Of a stretch of DNA of 64,000 nucleotides, positions 1-12,400 are shown piece after piece. Position 1 is the first letter of the stretch. Each line of letters begins with the position of its first letter. Source of the DNA: Lagopus muta (lineage: Eukaryota; Chordata; Aves; Galliformes; Phasianidae); NCBI RefSeq assembly GCF_023343835.1, contig NC_064438.1, positions 58,614,578 through 58,678,577 of the forward strand, in the 5' to 3' direction. Under the pieces are notes generated by a model, which searched no databases, had not been told where the DNA came from, and saw only the letters and a program-made list of their open reading frames with translations. A program made the position numbers and the translations under genes.

Positions 1-1540
1 CTGAGCTAACACTGTGCAAGAGGAATCAGCCTGCACCTCCCAGTCCTCTCACAGTACCACTGCCAAAGAACACATCTCCATGGAAGCACGTGAGACTCAA
101 TACCAGGTCCCCTGAAATTCTGAGTACAAGCCTTAATTCCTCTTGAGTCTTTCACAGCTGGAAAAGATCTAACCAACAATGACATTATTAAGACTATGGT
201 TAAAAAACTAAACAAACAAAAAAAACCAGAAGATTATTACTGCTGCTAGAATATTTTTGACCCAAGCCTAGGAGATGTTAGACTCATTTGTAACTACCAT
301 ACAGTTCAGGGACCCAGTTCAGGGAGGAACAGAAACCTGTAGGAAAGGAAAACCAAGAAACACTTATCAGAAAAGTCTACCTCATAGCCTTCTGTTATTT
401 ATAAGAACAGCTAAGTTTTAGGTTTGCTTGAGCAGTAACTATCCACAGCCACACACCAAGACAGTACTTCAGCCTTGAATCAGTGTGGAGCTCTGGACAT
501 TGTTGCCTGGCAAGGAATAAAGAAAAGGCCAGGAAGAGGAGACCTATTTGAAGCCTAACAGCCAGTCCAAAGGGAGTTCCACTGCCCTGCTTCAGACATG
601 TCTTCACATCCAAGAAGAGAGCTGCCTGCCAAGGAATCAAGGAGGCACTTCCAAACAGCAAATTGCTAGATGGGAAATAGCAGGCATCAGCAAAAACCTT
701 CTCAGGCAAACAGATCTGGTTTGAGATAGCTCTGGCTGCTCTTGAAGATGGTTATCCAAAGAGCGTACCAGAACCTTCTGTAAGAGTTCAGGTGATGAAC
801 ATGTCATCCAGACACATTAAAGGAAACAATGAGAACAACAGATGACTTCAGTTTTTCCGTTACAGATCCAGAGAGCGACTCGTTCTGACAAAGCAAGAGG
901 ATCCTGTGATACCATCTGCCCAAGTACTGCACATGGATCCTACTGTCCAAGGTCACATAGGCAGGAAGGCCTCCAATAGCTTGCAGCATTCAGTAACGGC
1001 TACTTTGCAAAGCTCTGTGCCCAGTAACCGAGCTATTACATTTCTGTTCCTGAGCAGAACAAACTTTTTGGGCAATACAACGTACTCTGTGCATGGCAAA
1101 ACACACAACAGGTCTCCGTGAGAGAGGAGAATGGAAGGGAATCCCCTTGGCTTGCAGAGAGTACAGATTAATGCCTGTCTTACAGGCTGCTCAACTCTTC
1201 CCTTCTCCAGAAACAACAATTCCATACAGCATGGAGAAATGCCCCAGTCGTCTGATCCAAACACTTGGACGCCTCAGGCTAAGGGAGGAAAGCAGGAGCT
1301 GAAGTTGGCATTCAAAGCCTTCTTTTCCTATGAAGTGTAGTTGCTGTCAAACAGGGAAGGAACATGAAGCAGACTGAAGGTAGCCAAACACCAAATGAAC
1401 CCCAAGAACAAGTGAAAAGCAAGGAAGGATAGATGAGGACATACGCAATGTTCATTACAGCTTCCACCTTCAACTTTCCAACGTAGAAGGGAACACTTGG
1501 ATAAGAAGGAGAAAATGCAAAAAATTAAAGAGCTTACTCT

Positions 1541-1611
1541 TCTTTTTGAGATTTGCCTTGAATATCATTTGCACTGGCAGCAGGCACTGCTTCATACAGT
1601 AACGAAGGGAA
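1541..1611 (-). CDS. Candidate small downstream FANCM exon
   Basis: On the minus strand an acceptor (TGTGTTCCAG|TTCCCT) is followed by an open frame, QFPSLLYEAVPAASANDIQG, and a donor-like GA|GTAAGC near 1545. A QF.SL pattern resembles the human FANCM stretch after the helicase domain (VQFSSLQNEE), but similarity is weak. The preceding exon (human DWFLSEEEF region) was not found, so this is only a guess; boundaries are approximate. Confidence 0.3.
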
Positions 1612-2592
1612 CTGGAACACAAAGCTGGTGCTCAGTATGAAGAAAGTATCAGTAATTTACACTCTTGTAGCACTTGTTTGCAAGACAGGCAGTCAATCCC
1701 ATCCATCTTCAGCCAGGGACAGATCACCACCTACACGATGTATTTCAGCTGTGGCTGCTGCTAACCTACTTTGCACAAAAGGAACCTGGTAATTATTGCA
1801 GCCTGCTGAGTGCTATTCCCTCAGCAGGAAACATGTTCAGCCAATTATCTGCTCTGTGCACCTTGTGCCTCTTGGTCCTATTTTCTAGGACAGACGTCCA
1901 GATTTTCTACAGTGATTAATTCCACATTTTGTTCTGCTCTATCTTTTTATACCACCCTTGCTTTTCTTTACTGGGTGCTGCCTGGGTTGTGTGCAAAGCC
2001 CAGATAAGCACAACTTACAGAGGCACGGAAAAAAGTGATCAGGAGGAGCATCATGGCTGTGCCTGCAGCAAGGCAGACTCACAGAGAGGTAAGGCTGAGG
2101 ATGGTATGTGCAGACTGATTTCCTGATACTGATCCTTCTCCTTCACATTTCTCCCATGAAGGATGCTGAAATGGGAAACTGTTTCGCAGCCAAAGAGGAA
2201 ACTGATAATTTCTGCACGATCTTGTAGCTTGCTTCCCCATATCTTCCCCACATCAAGAAGTTCAGGCTTCTTGATAATAAGAAATTCTGCGTTCAGAAGT
2301 GCTTAAAATCCACAAATACATTTTAAGCGTAACTACTTGGATACTGAAAGATAAAGTTTCTCAAGTCTTTCAGAAGCTTCTTCCTTCAGGGCATTTGCTG
2401 TTGGTCCTTAAGGTACTGAAAGCACCTAATAAAAGAGATTGTGAATGATTTCCAAGTATTTGTAACAATTAGCCGTTTCATCTATCTTGTAATCTTATGC
2501 CAGTGCCATGTCAGTGAACCATCTAAGGAGCCATTTCTCTTTAAAACTCATTTTCCTCCACAAGTTTATGCAATTATAAATCACAAAAGAAA

Positions 2593-2640
2593 TTACAGAA
2601 TGGTTGAAGTTGGAAGGGACTCGGGGGGTCCAAGCATCCT
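2593..2640 (-). repeat. CR1 LINE 3'-end fragment
   Basis: The stretch ACAGAATGGTTGAAGTTGGA followed by AGGGAC is the reverse complement of a CR1 3' terminus. Only about 50 bp is recognisable. Confidence 0.6.
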
Positions 2641-3180
2641 GTTCTTGCTTTCTCCCTTTTGTCCCTTAACATTCTCCAGTTTTCAAGCACTTCTGTTTCA
2701 CTGTAATTTCCAGCAGTATAAAAGATCTATTTCCTGTATTAATAGAAGCATCAAGCCTAGACCTCACAGCTCCAGCCCAAATCCAGTACAGATTTACCAC
2801 CAAACACTTGGTGACCAGCATGCCAGCTGACACAGGCGTATCAGAAGCCTTCAGCAGACATTAATGTTTGCTTCTGCTTCTTGTAGCTCAAGTTTCTGAC
2901 CCTCAGTCATTGACTCTATGGGAAGCTCTATGGAGAAGGATGAAACAAAGATCTGATATGAAGGACAGACATTTAAAGGCAGGACTGTGATGTGAGGATG
3001 TTAAAGAAAAAGAAGGCAGCATCGAAGCAGGATAACACAGCTGCAAGGTTACAGCTGTTAGAAGGGCACTTCTGCTCTAGACCCAAACCGATGTGAGCAG
3101 GCACTTTTGATATGCTGTAAGATAACAACATGATATAGCAGCTTGCAGAGTGCTTACAGAAAACACCATAATCCTCTTAC

Positions 3181-3412
3181 CAGTGACACAGGAGAAGAGA
3201 GCAGATTTATGGTGGAGAGAACTAGGTCTCCCTCTGGAAAGCTTTCTTGAATCGCTCGGTTCGTATTTTTCAGCAGTAATAAACATTCGGTGCAGCTCTG
3301 GATTTATGCCTTCTGGAATCATCCGTGGGCTGTGCTGGTAAAAATGAAGCATTTTGTTTCCTGAAATAGCTTTCTGGATGTTTCTTTTGTTGGACTGGCT
3401 TTGATTGTAAGT
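3181..3412 (-). CDS. FANCM: FANCM exon 11
   Basis: 232 nt, phase 0 in and phase 1 out: acceptor CTTACAG|ACTTAC, donor ACTG|GTAAGA. It encodes [18 protein letters not shown] and [20 protein letters not shown], the FANCM segment just after the helicase core. Confidence 0.94.
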
Positions 3413-6400
3413 CTGTAAGAGAAAGGAAAAAGTCATACGTTGCTGAAACACACAGGGCTCGATCAAAAGAACACCTGAGTGTCTGTGAGGTCTTCCACAC
3501 AATAGCAGGGGTTGGAAGGGCCTCTGGAGATCACCCAGCTCAACCTCCTGTCAGAGCACGTTGCACACATGGGCACCCAGTCGGGTCTGGAATATCTCCA
3601 GAGAATGCTCCACAACCCCTCTGGGCAGCCTGTCCAGCGCTCTGCCACGCTCACAGCAGAAGTTCTCCCTGGTGTGATTACGGAGCTCCCCGTGTTTTGG
3701 AACGTACTGTAATGCATTTCTATCACTGGCTTTTTGCCCCCTCAAATGCAGATAAAACAAATCATGATGGCCAGTTAGGTCAACAAAACGCTGTGTTCAA
3801 GTTCTTGACCCGCAAGTTCAGGGCTGGCAGCATGCATCCACACCATGGGAACTACAGCAGAGCAACAGGATTTGAAGAAAACATAAAGCAGTGCAGTTCC
3901 ACAGACAATCTGATCATGGTTACATCAGAAATGGCTTGCGAGTCCTTTTAATTCCTTCTTTTTCAAAAGCTTCCACAATAACACACATCAGTCAAATTAA
4001 ACTTGAACTATCATCTCTTTGTACCCATGCAAGACGTGCAAAGCAGAGTAAGAATCTAAGAGGCACCAAAGAACAGTGACTGTTCTCTAAATTGCAGGCA
4101 TGCCTTAAAACTCCTGACTACAAATAAGACAAAACACAAACACAACATGCAGCTTTTTACATTCTGTCAGACAGCCAGAAGTAGGCACAACACTTGCAAG
4201 AAATACAGCTCTTGCCTGGAGGAATCTGCCATCTACAACAGATACAGGGGTGATGTAAACTGGATTACATCAGAATGAAAGGAGGTCAAGCAAATTAAGG
4301 TATAAAGTCATTAGTTACTATCATACTTGCTTCAAGGCCTTTTAATGACACTTCCTTTCATTGCACAACAGAGAAACCAAGATGAGAATGGAGAAAGTAA
4401 GGCATGAATCCAGTTCCCACAGCACATCTCTTGCCCTAAAGCACTGCTCTGAGCACTGCTGGAGGCAGGGCAGCAGCAACATTCTTGTGACAGCTCCAGT
4501 TGGAAACCAGGACTCGAAAGGATGGACACAAGGAGATGCTCCCTGAACAAAGCTGAAAGGTGCTATGGTGAGCTTCATTAAGCTGCCCACAGGCATTCTG
4601 TTAAATGCTGGGATCCCAGCACAGGTTAAAAAAGTTGTTTTATGGAACAAAATTTGAGCAAGATTTTTGAGTAACACAGGAGAACTCTGTAGAAATACAA
4701 CTGCTTAAGGGAAACGTCAAGGAATTTAAGGGATTATATCAATATCCCATCAGAGAGTGGAACCTTCAGTCTTCATGAGCAACATAAGAAAACATCTCTT
4801 TACAAATACCATTCACCTCCATTTTAAACTCTCTTCCCTTCAAATACGCTTCCCCCTTTCTTCCCCCCTCAGACAGGACCCTTTTGACCAATTAAATTCC
4901 AGCTACCTACAAATTTAAATCAGAGGCACATTGTTGATAGGAACAGATCAAATATTAGCAAGACTCTGAAACTTGGGCTTTGCAATTAGCTTACACAGAT
5001 CTCAAACTTCACCTTCATGAAAGCCAACCCACCTGAGAACCAGCCAAGCGACTAAATGAAACCAAACAACAAAGAACAAAATCCATTTTCAGCCAGAACA
5101 GCGATAAAGCCTACAAATGCCTGGCATTCAAGATGATGTTGCAAGGTGAAAACGTGAAAGTGCAGCTTCATTTCACACTGCGACCAATCTAACCAAAGAG
5201 AGCTGCCCCAGGGATTGCCAGGCTTTCTCCCACCTAAGCACTACTGTGTCATCTCGGGTCCCAAACCCATGGTCATGCAGCTGTGGGCTGACCCTGGTCA
5301 GGCTGCTGGTACAGCTGAAGATCAGTTCCCAGCTCTCAGCTTAGCTCTCCCAGGTACATTTGTTTCCCAAGGGGCAGCCGGCACTCAGAGAAGATTAACT
5401 GTACTCAGAGCTGAGTGCTGAGATTCAGGAATTTAGCAAAAGTAGATTTCCACTTAAGCTGATCTCTTCAGACCTCATACGCAAGCTGCTGCCACTAAGC
5501 ACTGCTCTGAGAGCGCGGTGCGTCAGCAGCTCAGAGCGAGGCACTCCCAGCCCCAGCCCTCAGCACTGCATTCTCATCTTTTCCTCAGTCTGTCCCCTAA
5601 CCTTGGCAAAAAAACCCTGTGCTTTCTGCATCTCAGTTCATCATGGACAAACTAAGCGCTTTTAACAACAAAGGCTTCCAATCACACAATCATGAATGCT
5701 GGGGAACAGCTCCGAGATCCCCAAGCCCAACCCCAGCCCACCCACCATCCCACTGCCCACATCCCTCAGTGCCACATCCCCACGGCTCTGGGACACCTCC
5801 AGGGATGGTGACCCCACCCCAGCTGTGCCACTGCAGCACCGCTCTCACAGAGAAGAAATTTTTCCTAATACATCCAACCTGAAAGCCAAAGCCCTTAGCA
5901 CTGAGCAAGCACACGCATTTTCTGACGCCATAGGCCACGATACCTTCCAGCACGGTCAAACAAGACATTGCTGAGAGCACTCCCACGCGGCCCAACTCCT
6001 AACATAAGCACCCCGTTCTGATCCAAGCCCCCCATGTCTCCCAGTGAGGATGCAGCTCACGCTCACCCGCTCCTCGCGCCCCTCGGCGAGGATGACGACG
6101 ACCCGGCCCTGCCGCTGCCGCCCCGTGCGCCCCATGCGCTGCACCAGCCGGATCGGGCTCTTCTGGGCATCAAAGCAGATGATGAGATCGACTTCCCCAA
6201 TGTCCAGACCTTCTTCTCCCACACACGTAGACACCAAGGTGTTATAGCCACCCTCGCGAAAGCGTTTTACCACCTGAAGAAAGGAATGGATTTCACAGGT
6301 TAGCCTGGAGGCCCCTCATGCACGCTTCCTGGTTCAGCCAGATTTTGAAAAAGAAATAAATTTATATTTTAAACCTACAAAACTCAGTCAGTCTTCCCGA

Positions 6401-9400
6401 ATGTGTTGATTCCTTCACTGTGATCAAATACCACACACTGATACTATCAGCGCAGCCCTTCAATTCTAAACCAAAAAGAATCACAGAATCACAGAATCAC
6501 CCGGGTTGGAAGGGACCCCAAGGATCATGTAGTTCCAACCCCCCTGCCTAGCAGGGCCACCAAACATACACATTCAGATCAGGTTGCCCAGGACCCCGTC
6601 CAACCTGGCCTTAAACACGTCCAAGGACGGGGCATCCACAACCTCCCTGGGCAGCCCGTTGCAGGGCCTAACCACTCTCCTAGTAAAGAACACCTTATTC
6701 TGACTCTAACCATGGTATTTTTCTAACTTTCATCTTCCAAGCCTTTCAATTATTATTTTTTTAAAACTCTGCTACATCAAAACTTAAAGATACATCTTAT
6801 TTTCCTATCTACGAGGAAAAAAAATCCCCAAAGCAAGTATTTATGTTAGATCATAGAATCCTAGAATGGCCTGGGTTGCAAAGGAGCACAGTGCTCACCC
6901 AGCTCCAACCCCTGCTGTGTGCAGGTTGCCAACCAGCAGCCCAGGCTGCCCAGAGCCACATCCAGCCTGGCCTTGAATGCCTGCAGGGATGGGGCATCCA
7001 CAGCCTCCTTGGGCAACCTGTGCCAGTGCCTCACCACCCTCTGGCTGAAAAACTTCCTCCTCAGATCCAACCCAAACCTCCTCTGTCTCACTTTAAAACC
7101 ATTCTCCTTGTCCTGTCACTGTCCACCTTGTAAACAGCCATTTACATTCTGTTTAGTGAGTGTAGTTTTGGATAATCTGAAAGCAAATGAACCACCTAGG
7201 AACTTACCAATGACATCTGACATCTCAGTCATCACCACGCAACCCACATTAATATTAATATCTTCACTTATACATTTAATATTCCTTATAAATACTTCCA
7301 ACTTCAAGTTTCAGCTGTTTACCTCCAGCTGCTCCTTTTGGGTGAAGCCCTTTGTGCTCTTTCCTGTGGCGTGCCCAACAAAAGTCATCACTCTAACAAC
7401 TGGGCTGAACCGGGACAGCATTTCTGCAATTTCTTGCACACTATCCCGAAATGATGAGAAGATCATCACCCTGGTGTCCACAGATGTGCTTCCAGAAGTG
7501 GTTTGATCTGTTTAATTAAAGAAAGGCAGAAAAGTACTTCTGTAAGTGATACAAAAGCAAAGATCTCCCCAAAAACAGGACATCCCACAAGTTGCACACT
7601 CACAGCTCTCATCGTAGTCAACAATTACAAGATACACTTCACCTATATGGCATTTTGATTTTTCAAATAAATTTTATTTCAACAAAATTCTTTTTAAAAT
7701 AACTAAAAAAAAAACAAAAAACAACACTTAAATTAATCAAAAAAAAAATCAACAGTGGAGCAAACAGTTAATTATGAGCCCTTCAGCCTCCTTAGGCTAA
7801 CCTGAAATCCCCAGAAAACACTCCCACATAGACCTGCTCCAACAATTCCTCTCTGGAATCGAAGCAGCATTCAAATTTTGGAGAATTTGCACCAACTCAA
7901 GTGAGAATGGCTGATGTCTGAGGTAATGTTATTAATGCTGCTTTGAAAGGCTCAAGTTTGGTGGCAAGTATCTTGAAATAACATGAAAGATGCCTTCTTC
8001 TGAGGAGCGTACAACATGACTTCAGGACGTCACTGCAGAGTCCAGAGCAAAACCAAGTCAGCTGGGCATAGCAGTGAACAGCAGCACAGCAGCAGTCCAG
8101 CACAGGGCATGGTGCAGTGCAGGGATGTGTAACAGCTTTCTGTGACTTACTGCCCCAAGCCACACCTGCCTCTACAGCACAGGAACCCCATGACAGCAGA
8201 AAGGTTCAAAACCTTCCCTTGCTCTCTTACTCTGTTGCTTCTGAATGTTCTTCCATCACAATCACTTGTATCTCCCAGCTCTGTGGCAAAGACAAGCTCT
8301 GCTTCAAAGCAAAGGCAGAAAGACCTGCACCTGTATTAGGTTTCTTAGCAAGGTGCCTTTAACCAAAAGCGTATCTTAATGCTACACAGAGACAAAATGT
8401 GCCTCCTGGACACTTCTCTTTTTAATACTTTATTTTAAATCACATAGGGATACTTTTAGAGCACAAGTCTCAGCAGCAAGACAACAACAGCATCTTTCCT
8501 AGTGCGACAAGGTCAAAGCTGTCTCCCTTCAAAAACTTCAACTGCATTTCAATGCTCTATTAGAGTTCATCAAATTTCTTATGAATATCCATCAACAGAC
8601 CAGGTAATCTGCAGTGAAACACAATCTAGAGTACAACCCTGTAGCCAATTAATTTCCTTAGCACAGTACCCACCAGAACAGCCTGCCTACAAGAAATACC
8701 TGAACAAATGAAATCAGAGGGCTCTTCTGCTCATTTTTGTCAACAGCTTCAACTGTTCACTCCTTTTTCTTTGAGCTGTCAGCACTTACCAGAACATCCC
8801 ATCTTCCAGGACTTGAAGTGCTCTATTACTATTTCCTCCAATTTCTTTAATTTTGGGTGACTGTAAATAAATTCCTTTTTATTTTCAGACACTGAAAAAA
8901 AAGACAGAAAGCAATTAGAGATAAAAATGAAGCTGCCACAACTATAAAGATTCAGTGAAGTTCTCCTGCTTTTCTCCTTTTCTCCTGCTACAGTTCTCCA
9001 GTATCACAGAGTCACAGAATGGTTTGGGTTGGAAGGGACCTCAAGGATCATCAAGCTCCAACCCCCAAGTCAGGCATACAGATTCCTGGTGCCTGCACTC
9101 ACTGCATTCACCTAAACAAAAACTGAAGTGAACTACTTACTGAAGTGTGTTTGTTAAATCCAGTTTTTTAAAGCATGCTGTTACCATGTCACAGTCACAG
9201 TGTGAAAGGTATACAGCCAAAGCATTATATTTCAACCTTTCATTTGAAATCAAATTCAAAACTTCAAACACACAGCACTCATGGGAAGGTAGCTAAACCC
9301 ACCGAGAGATGGGAAACACCACAAAGAGTCTGGAGAAACTGATCTCAAATAAAGAACTACATAGCCAGGTGTATCAAAATGCACAGCTTCCTGCATCCAC

Positions 9401-12400
9401 AAACTGTGCAGAAATACTCAGTGTTTCCATTAAACAGAAAGTAAATACCCTGTCCCTAAAGGGGAAACACCAACCTGTTCTACTCTTGTGAAGATTTCCA
9501 TTTGCTGAAGTCTGACACATGTCTGAGAACATGTCTGCCAGCTGCTGGTACAGCCTCATGAAGTCCTCATTGCGACCAAGTTCATTCTTTGTACGAGTTA
9601 ATCCTGTGCAAAAGAAGGTAAAACACCTCAGCATTCAGACTCCAGAGCAAATCTCACTTTTGCAGTCCAAAAGATAAACTTCTCAAAAGCAGTGAACTCC
9701 TTTCAAGAGCTCAGTGCCATAAGTTGGCTTAGGAAATACAGCAAACGTTGTTTAGAGTTGGTATTTTCTCAGGGAAAATGCCACTGGAGATCTGAAGGAT
9801 GAAAACTATCTGTAGGAACAGAAGCCTGGGGTCCCTGGGTAAACTGAAAGCTCCTACCTCAACCATTCAGCAGGAAGAAAGCTGTCCAGAAATGCTGTGG
9901 GGTTTTTTTTAACCAACTGACAAGAAAGAAACCTCGTTTAAAAGCTCAAACTAACAAACCAACAAGTCTCTGGGATGACTTTCTGACAGTGCAGAAAAGA
10001 ATTTTGTTCTATTCAAATCAGAAAGCAAATGTACCAAATGCAGAACAGAAAAACCAGTTACTAAGAATATTTTCCCTCTGTCACCTTTTAACAGCAGACA
10101 TGAATTTAAGGGGTCTGAGAATTGAGGAAGCACATGAAGTGCTCCCCAGCACCAACAGGAGCTCTGTGCCATCAGAGAACAACAACCTGAAATCAACTGT
10201 AAAAAGGTCAGAAGCATAGAATTCACAAGACAATATATTAGCACACACACACCAGAAACAGACATTCTGCAGACACTCTGGTATGTGATAGGCACTGCAC
10301 ACCTTCGGGTCACACACAGGACAAAGCAGTGCCGTTTTAATTAAGCAGTGCTCTGGGCAAAGTGCTGGCTAAGCTATCCCAAATTACGTGGCCAGATGAC
10401 ACACATGCAAATGAGAACGAAGCAAGAGACCACAGAGCTTCATCCCAGGGCATTCTGCACAGCTGAAACCATCCCCTCCCTGACACAAACTGCAGTTAGA
10501 CACTGCCAAGTGGAAATTTCTCAGCAAAGATGTCAGAACCAAACCAGCTGCAGCTTCATATCTCCCTATGTGAGATCCTGCACAGCTGGGATAGAAATTC
10601 TAGTGTGATGTACCCACATTTATAATCTTCTGGCAAAGGTGCTTGAATCATGCATATGCTTTAAGTACTTCTGCTACAGGGGGAGCTCAATACTGGGAGA
10701 ATTGCTTTACTGAGCAATTTTGGCTTAAATAGTTTAGCACTTTATCTCTGTCTGTCCTGAGGTATTACTGCCTCTTAGTTTGTTTTTTGTGCCTTATTTG
10801 TTTTCAAAATTACTGCTGTACATACACGTGCTTTCCTAAATATACCCCATCTGTAACGCTGAGTTAATGCAATTCCTAGGGGGTCAAAGGAAAAACAAAC
10901 ACCAATTAGGCTTGCAACCCACTCGTTACATTAATTGATTTGTATAAAGCTAGCGAGACAGATGAGGTAAATTAATTGAGGAACAGTGGGAAAAAAAGGA
11001 AGGATGCTTCTGAAGACAGCTCACCTTTTGATCCATCCATAATTCCACAAAGGTAGATGAATAACGATCGCACTCCCATTTGCTGCAGCAGCTCATAACC
11101 ATGATATAAACTGATACAGAGCGCAAAATCTCCTTCAACTATGCCTTGCTGCATCCCCTGTGAAAATAAAACCAACTCATCATTAAATGAGATGATAAAC
11201 AGCAGGAATCGTACTGCCATTCTTACAACAAATACGAGATGAGTGTCTGAGCAACAGGGCCAAAGAACAAAGCGTGCGTAGCAAGTGTCTGCCTGCCCAG
11301 ACCTCCATTAGGCAGGTTACAGGACTTGGGCACCCCATGACAACTGACAGACAAGAGGTGCAGTCATGGCATTCTGAGGGGAGGTGCAACTTTGCTCATC
11401 ATGAACTACAGAGCAATTTCTCAAAACAATCCCAGTTGGGAAGAACGCTTCTTCTCTTTTTAACTCTCCCACAGTAGAATCAGGAACGGTGGAACAAGTA
11501 GGCCTGTTTTATTCCAAAGCTAGAACCAGAATGCTACACTGGAAATCTAAATACACCAAAAAACCTCATAAACTCCAAAGTGCTGTTTTTTATTTACTAC
11601 TTTAATGTAGTAAATGTTTAACTAAAACGTTTAACTTCTGAGTTTAATAACACGAAATAAATGATGGTGCTTACCATGTTTTGAGGAGAAGGGTTTTTTC
11701 TGTACTGATCTCTCGCTAGAATTATCTGGTACTTGGTGAGGCTGGGAATGTCCCGCCTTGCTAAAACCCCCATTTTGATCAGGCGTCCAGCAAACGTTTC
11801 TAGCACCTGCAAACAGAAGTGTACAAGACATGTGAAGGTTAAAGATGTTCAGCCTCCTGCAGTAGTTTTATTTCTACATCTCTGGTACAGCAGGATGCAA
11901 ATCACTCATTTACTTTACTTGAAATGTTGAATTTTTCATAACCAGGTGGTTCCAAAGTAACTTGTTAGTGTACCAGACACAACCATCACAGTATTTTACC
12001 ACAATGCGGTTCCCTACGGATCTGTGCCTGCCATGGCAGCTCCTCCATGTGCTGCCAACCCCAACCTTCTCCACATGCTCAAACCAGCACCAGCAGACAA
12101 CTGGCCCAGGTTGGAGGTGTGTGTGGCAGGGGTGGGAGCAGAGGTGATCAGCAAGGGATGAGCAGAAGGCAGCCGGGCCCAGAACACAGGCTGCCCTGCT
12201 TCCCTCAGCCAGCAGGCAATTTATTTTTACACATCACATGTACCTGCTTTCCACATTGGTGAAATGAAGGAGCTGACCTGCACTAATTCACCGTAATCTT
12301 GTTTTTCCTCTTTGTTTCTCAGCCTTATGCGGTCAGGACTTATTTATGTGTTTATTTATACAGACTTAGCTTTGCAGGAGCGCTAACTGTAATAATTGGA

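Larger units (their letters stand above)
1..3180. other. FANCM intron(s) downstream of exon 11, mostly unrecognised
   Basis: In this 3.2-kb stretch I see no confidently codable exon. It holds one possible small FANCM exon near 1.55 kb and a short CR1 tail at about 2.59-2.64 kb. The next conserved FANCM exons may lie here in diverged form or beyond the left edge. Confidence 0.5.

Noticed and set aside
679-760. Minus-strand acceptor followed by KVLVRSLDNHLQEQPELSQT
   Set aside because: The splice-like start and open frame are attractive, but I find no resemblance to FANCM or another family, and no clear donor follows.
2330-2420. Possible FANCM exon 12 (minus-strand frame LKEEASERLEKLYLSV)
   Set aside because: A vague LxEE...LYxL resemblance, but the frame has a stop right after the only plausible acceptor and lacks the conserved Trp residues.
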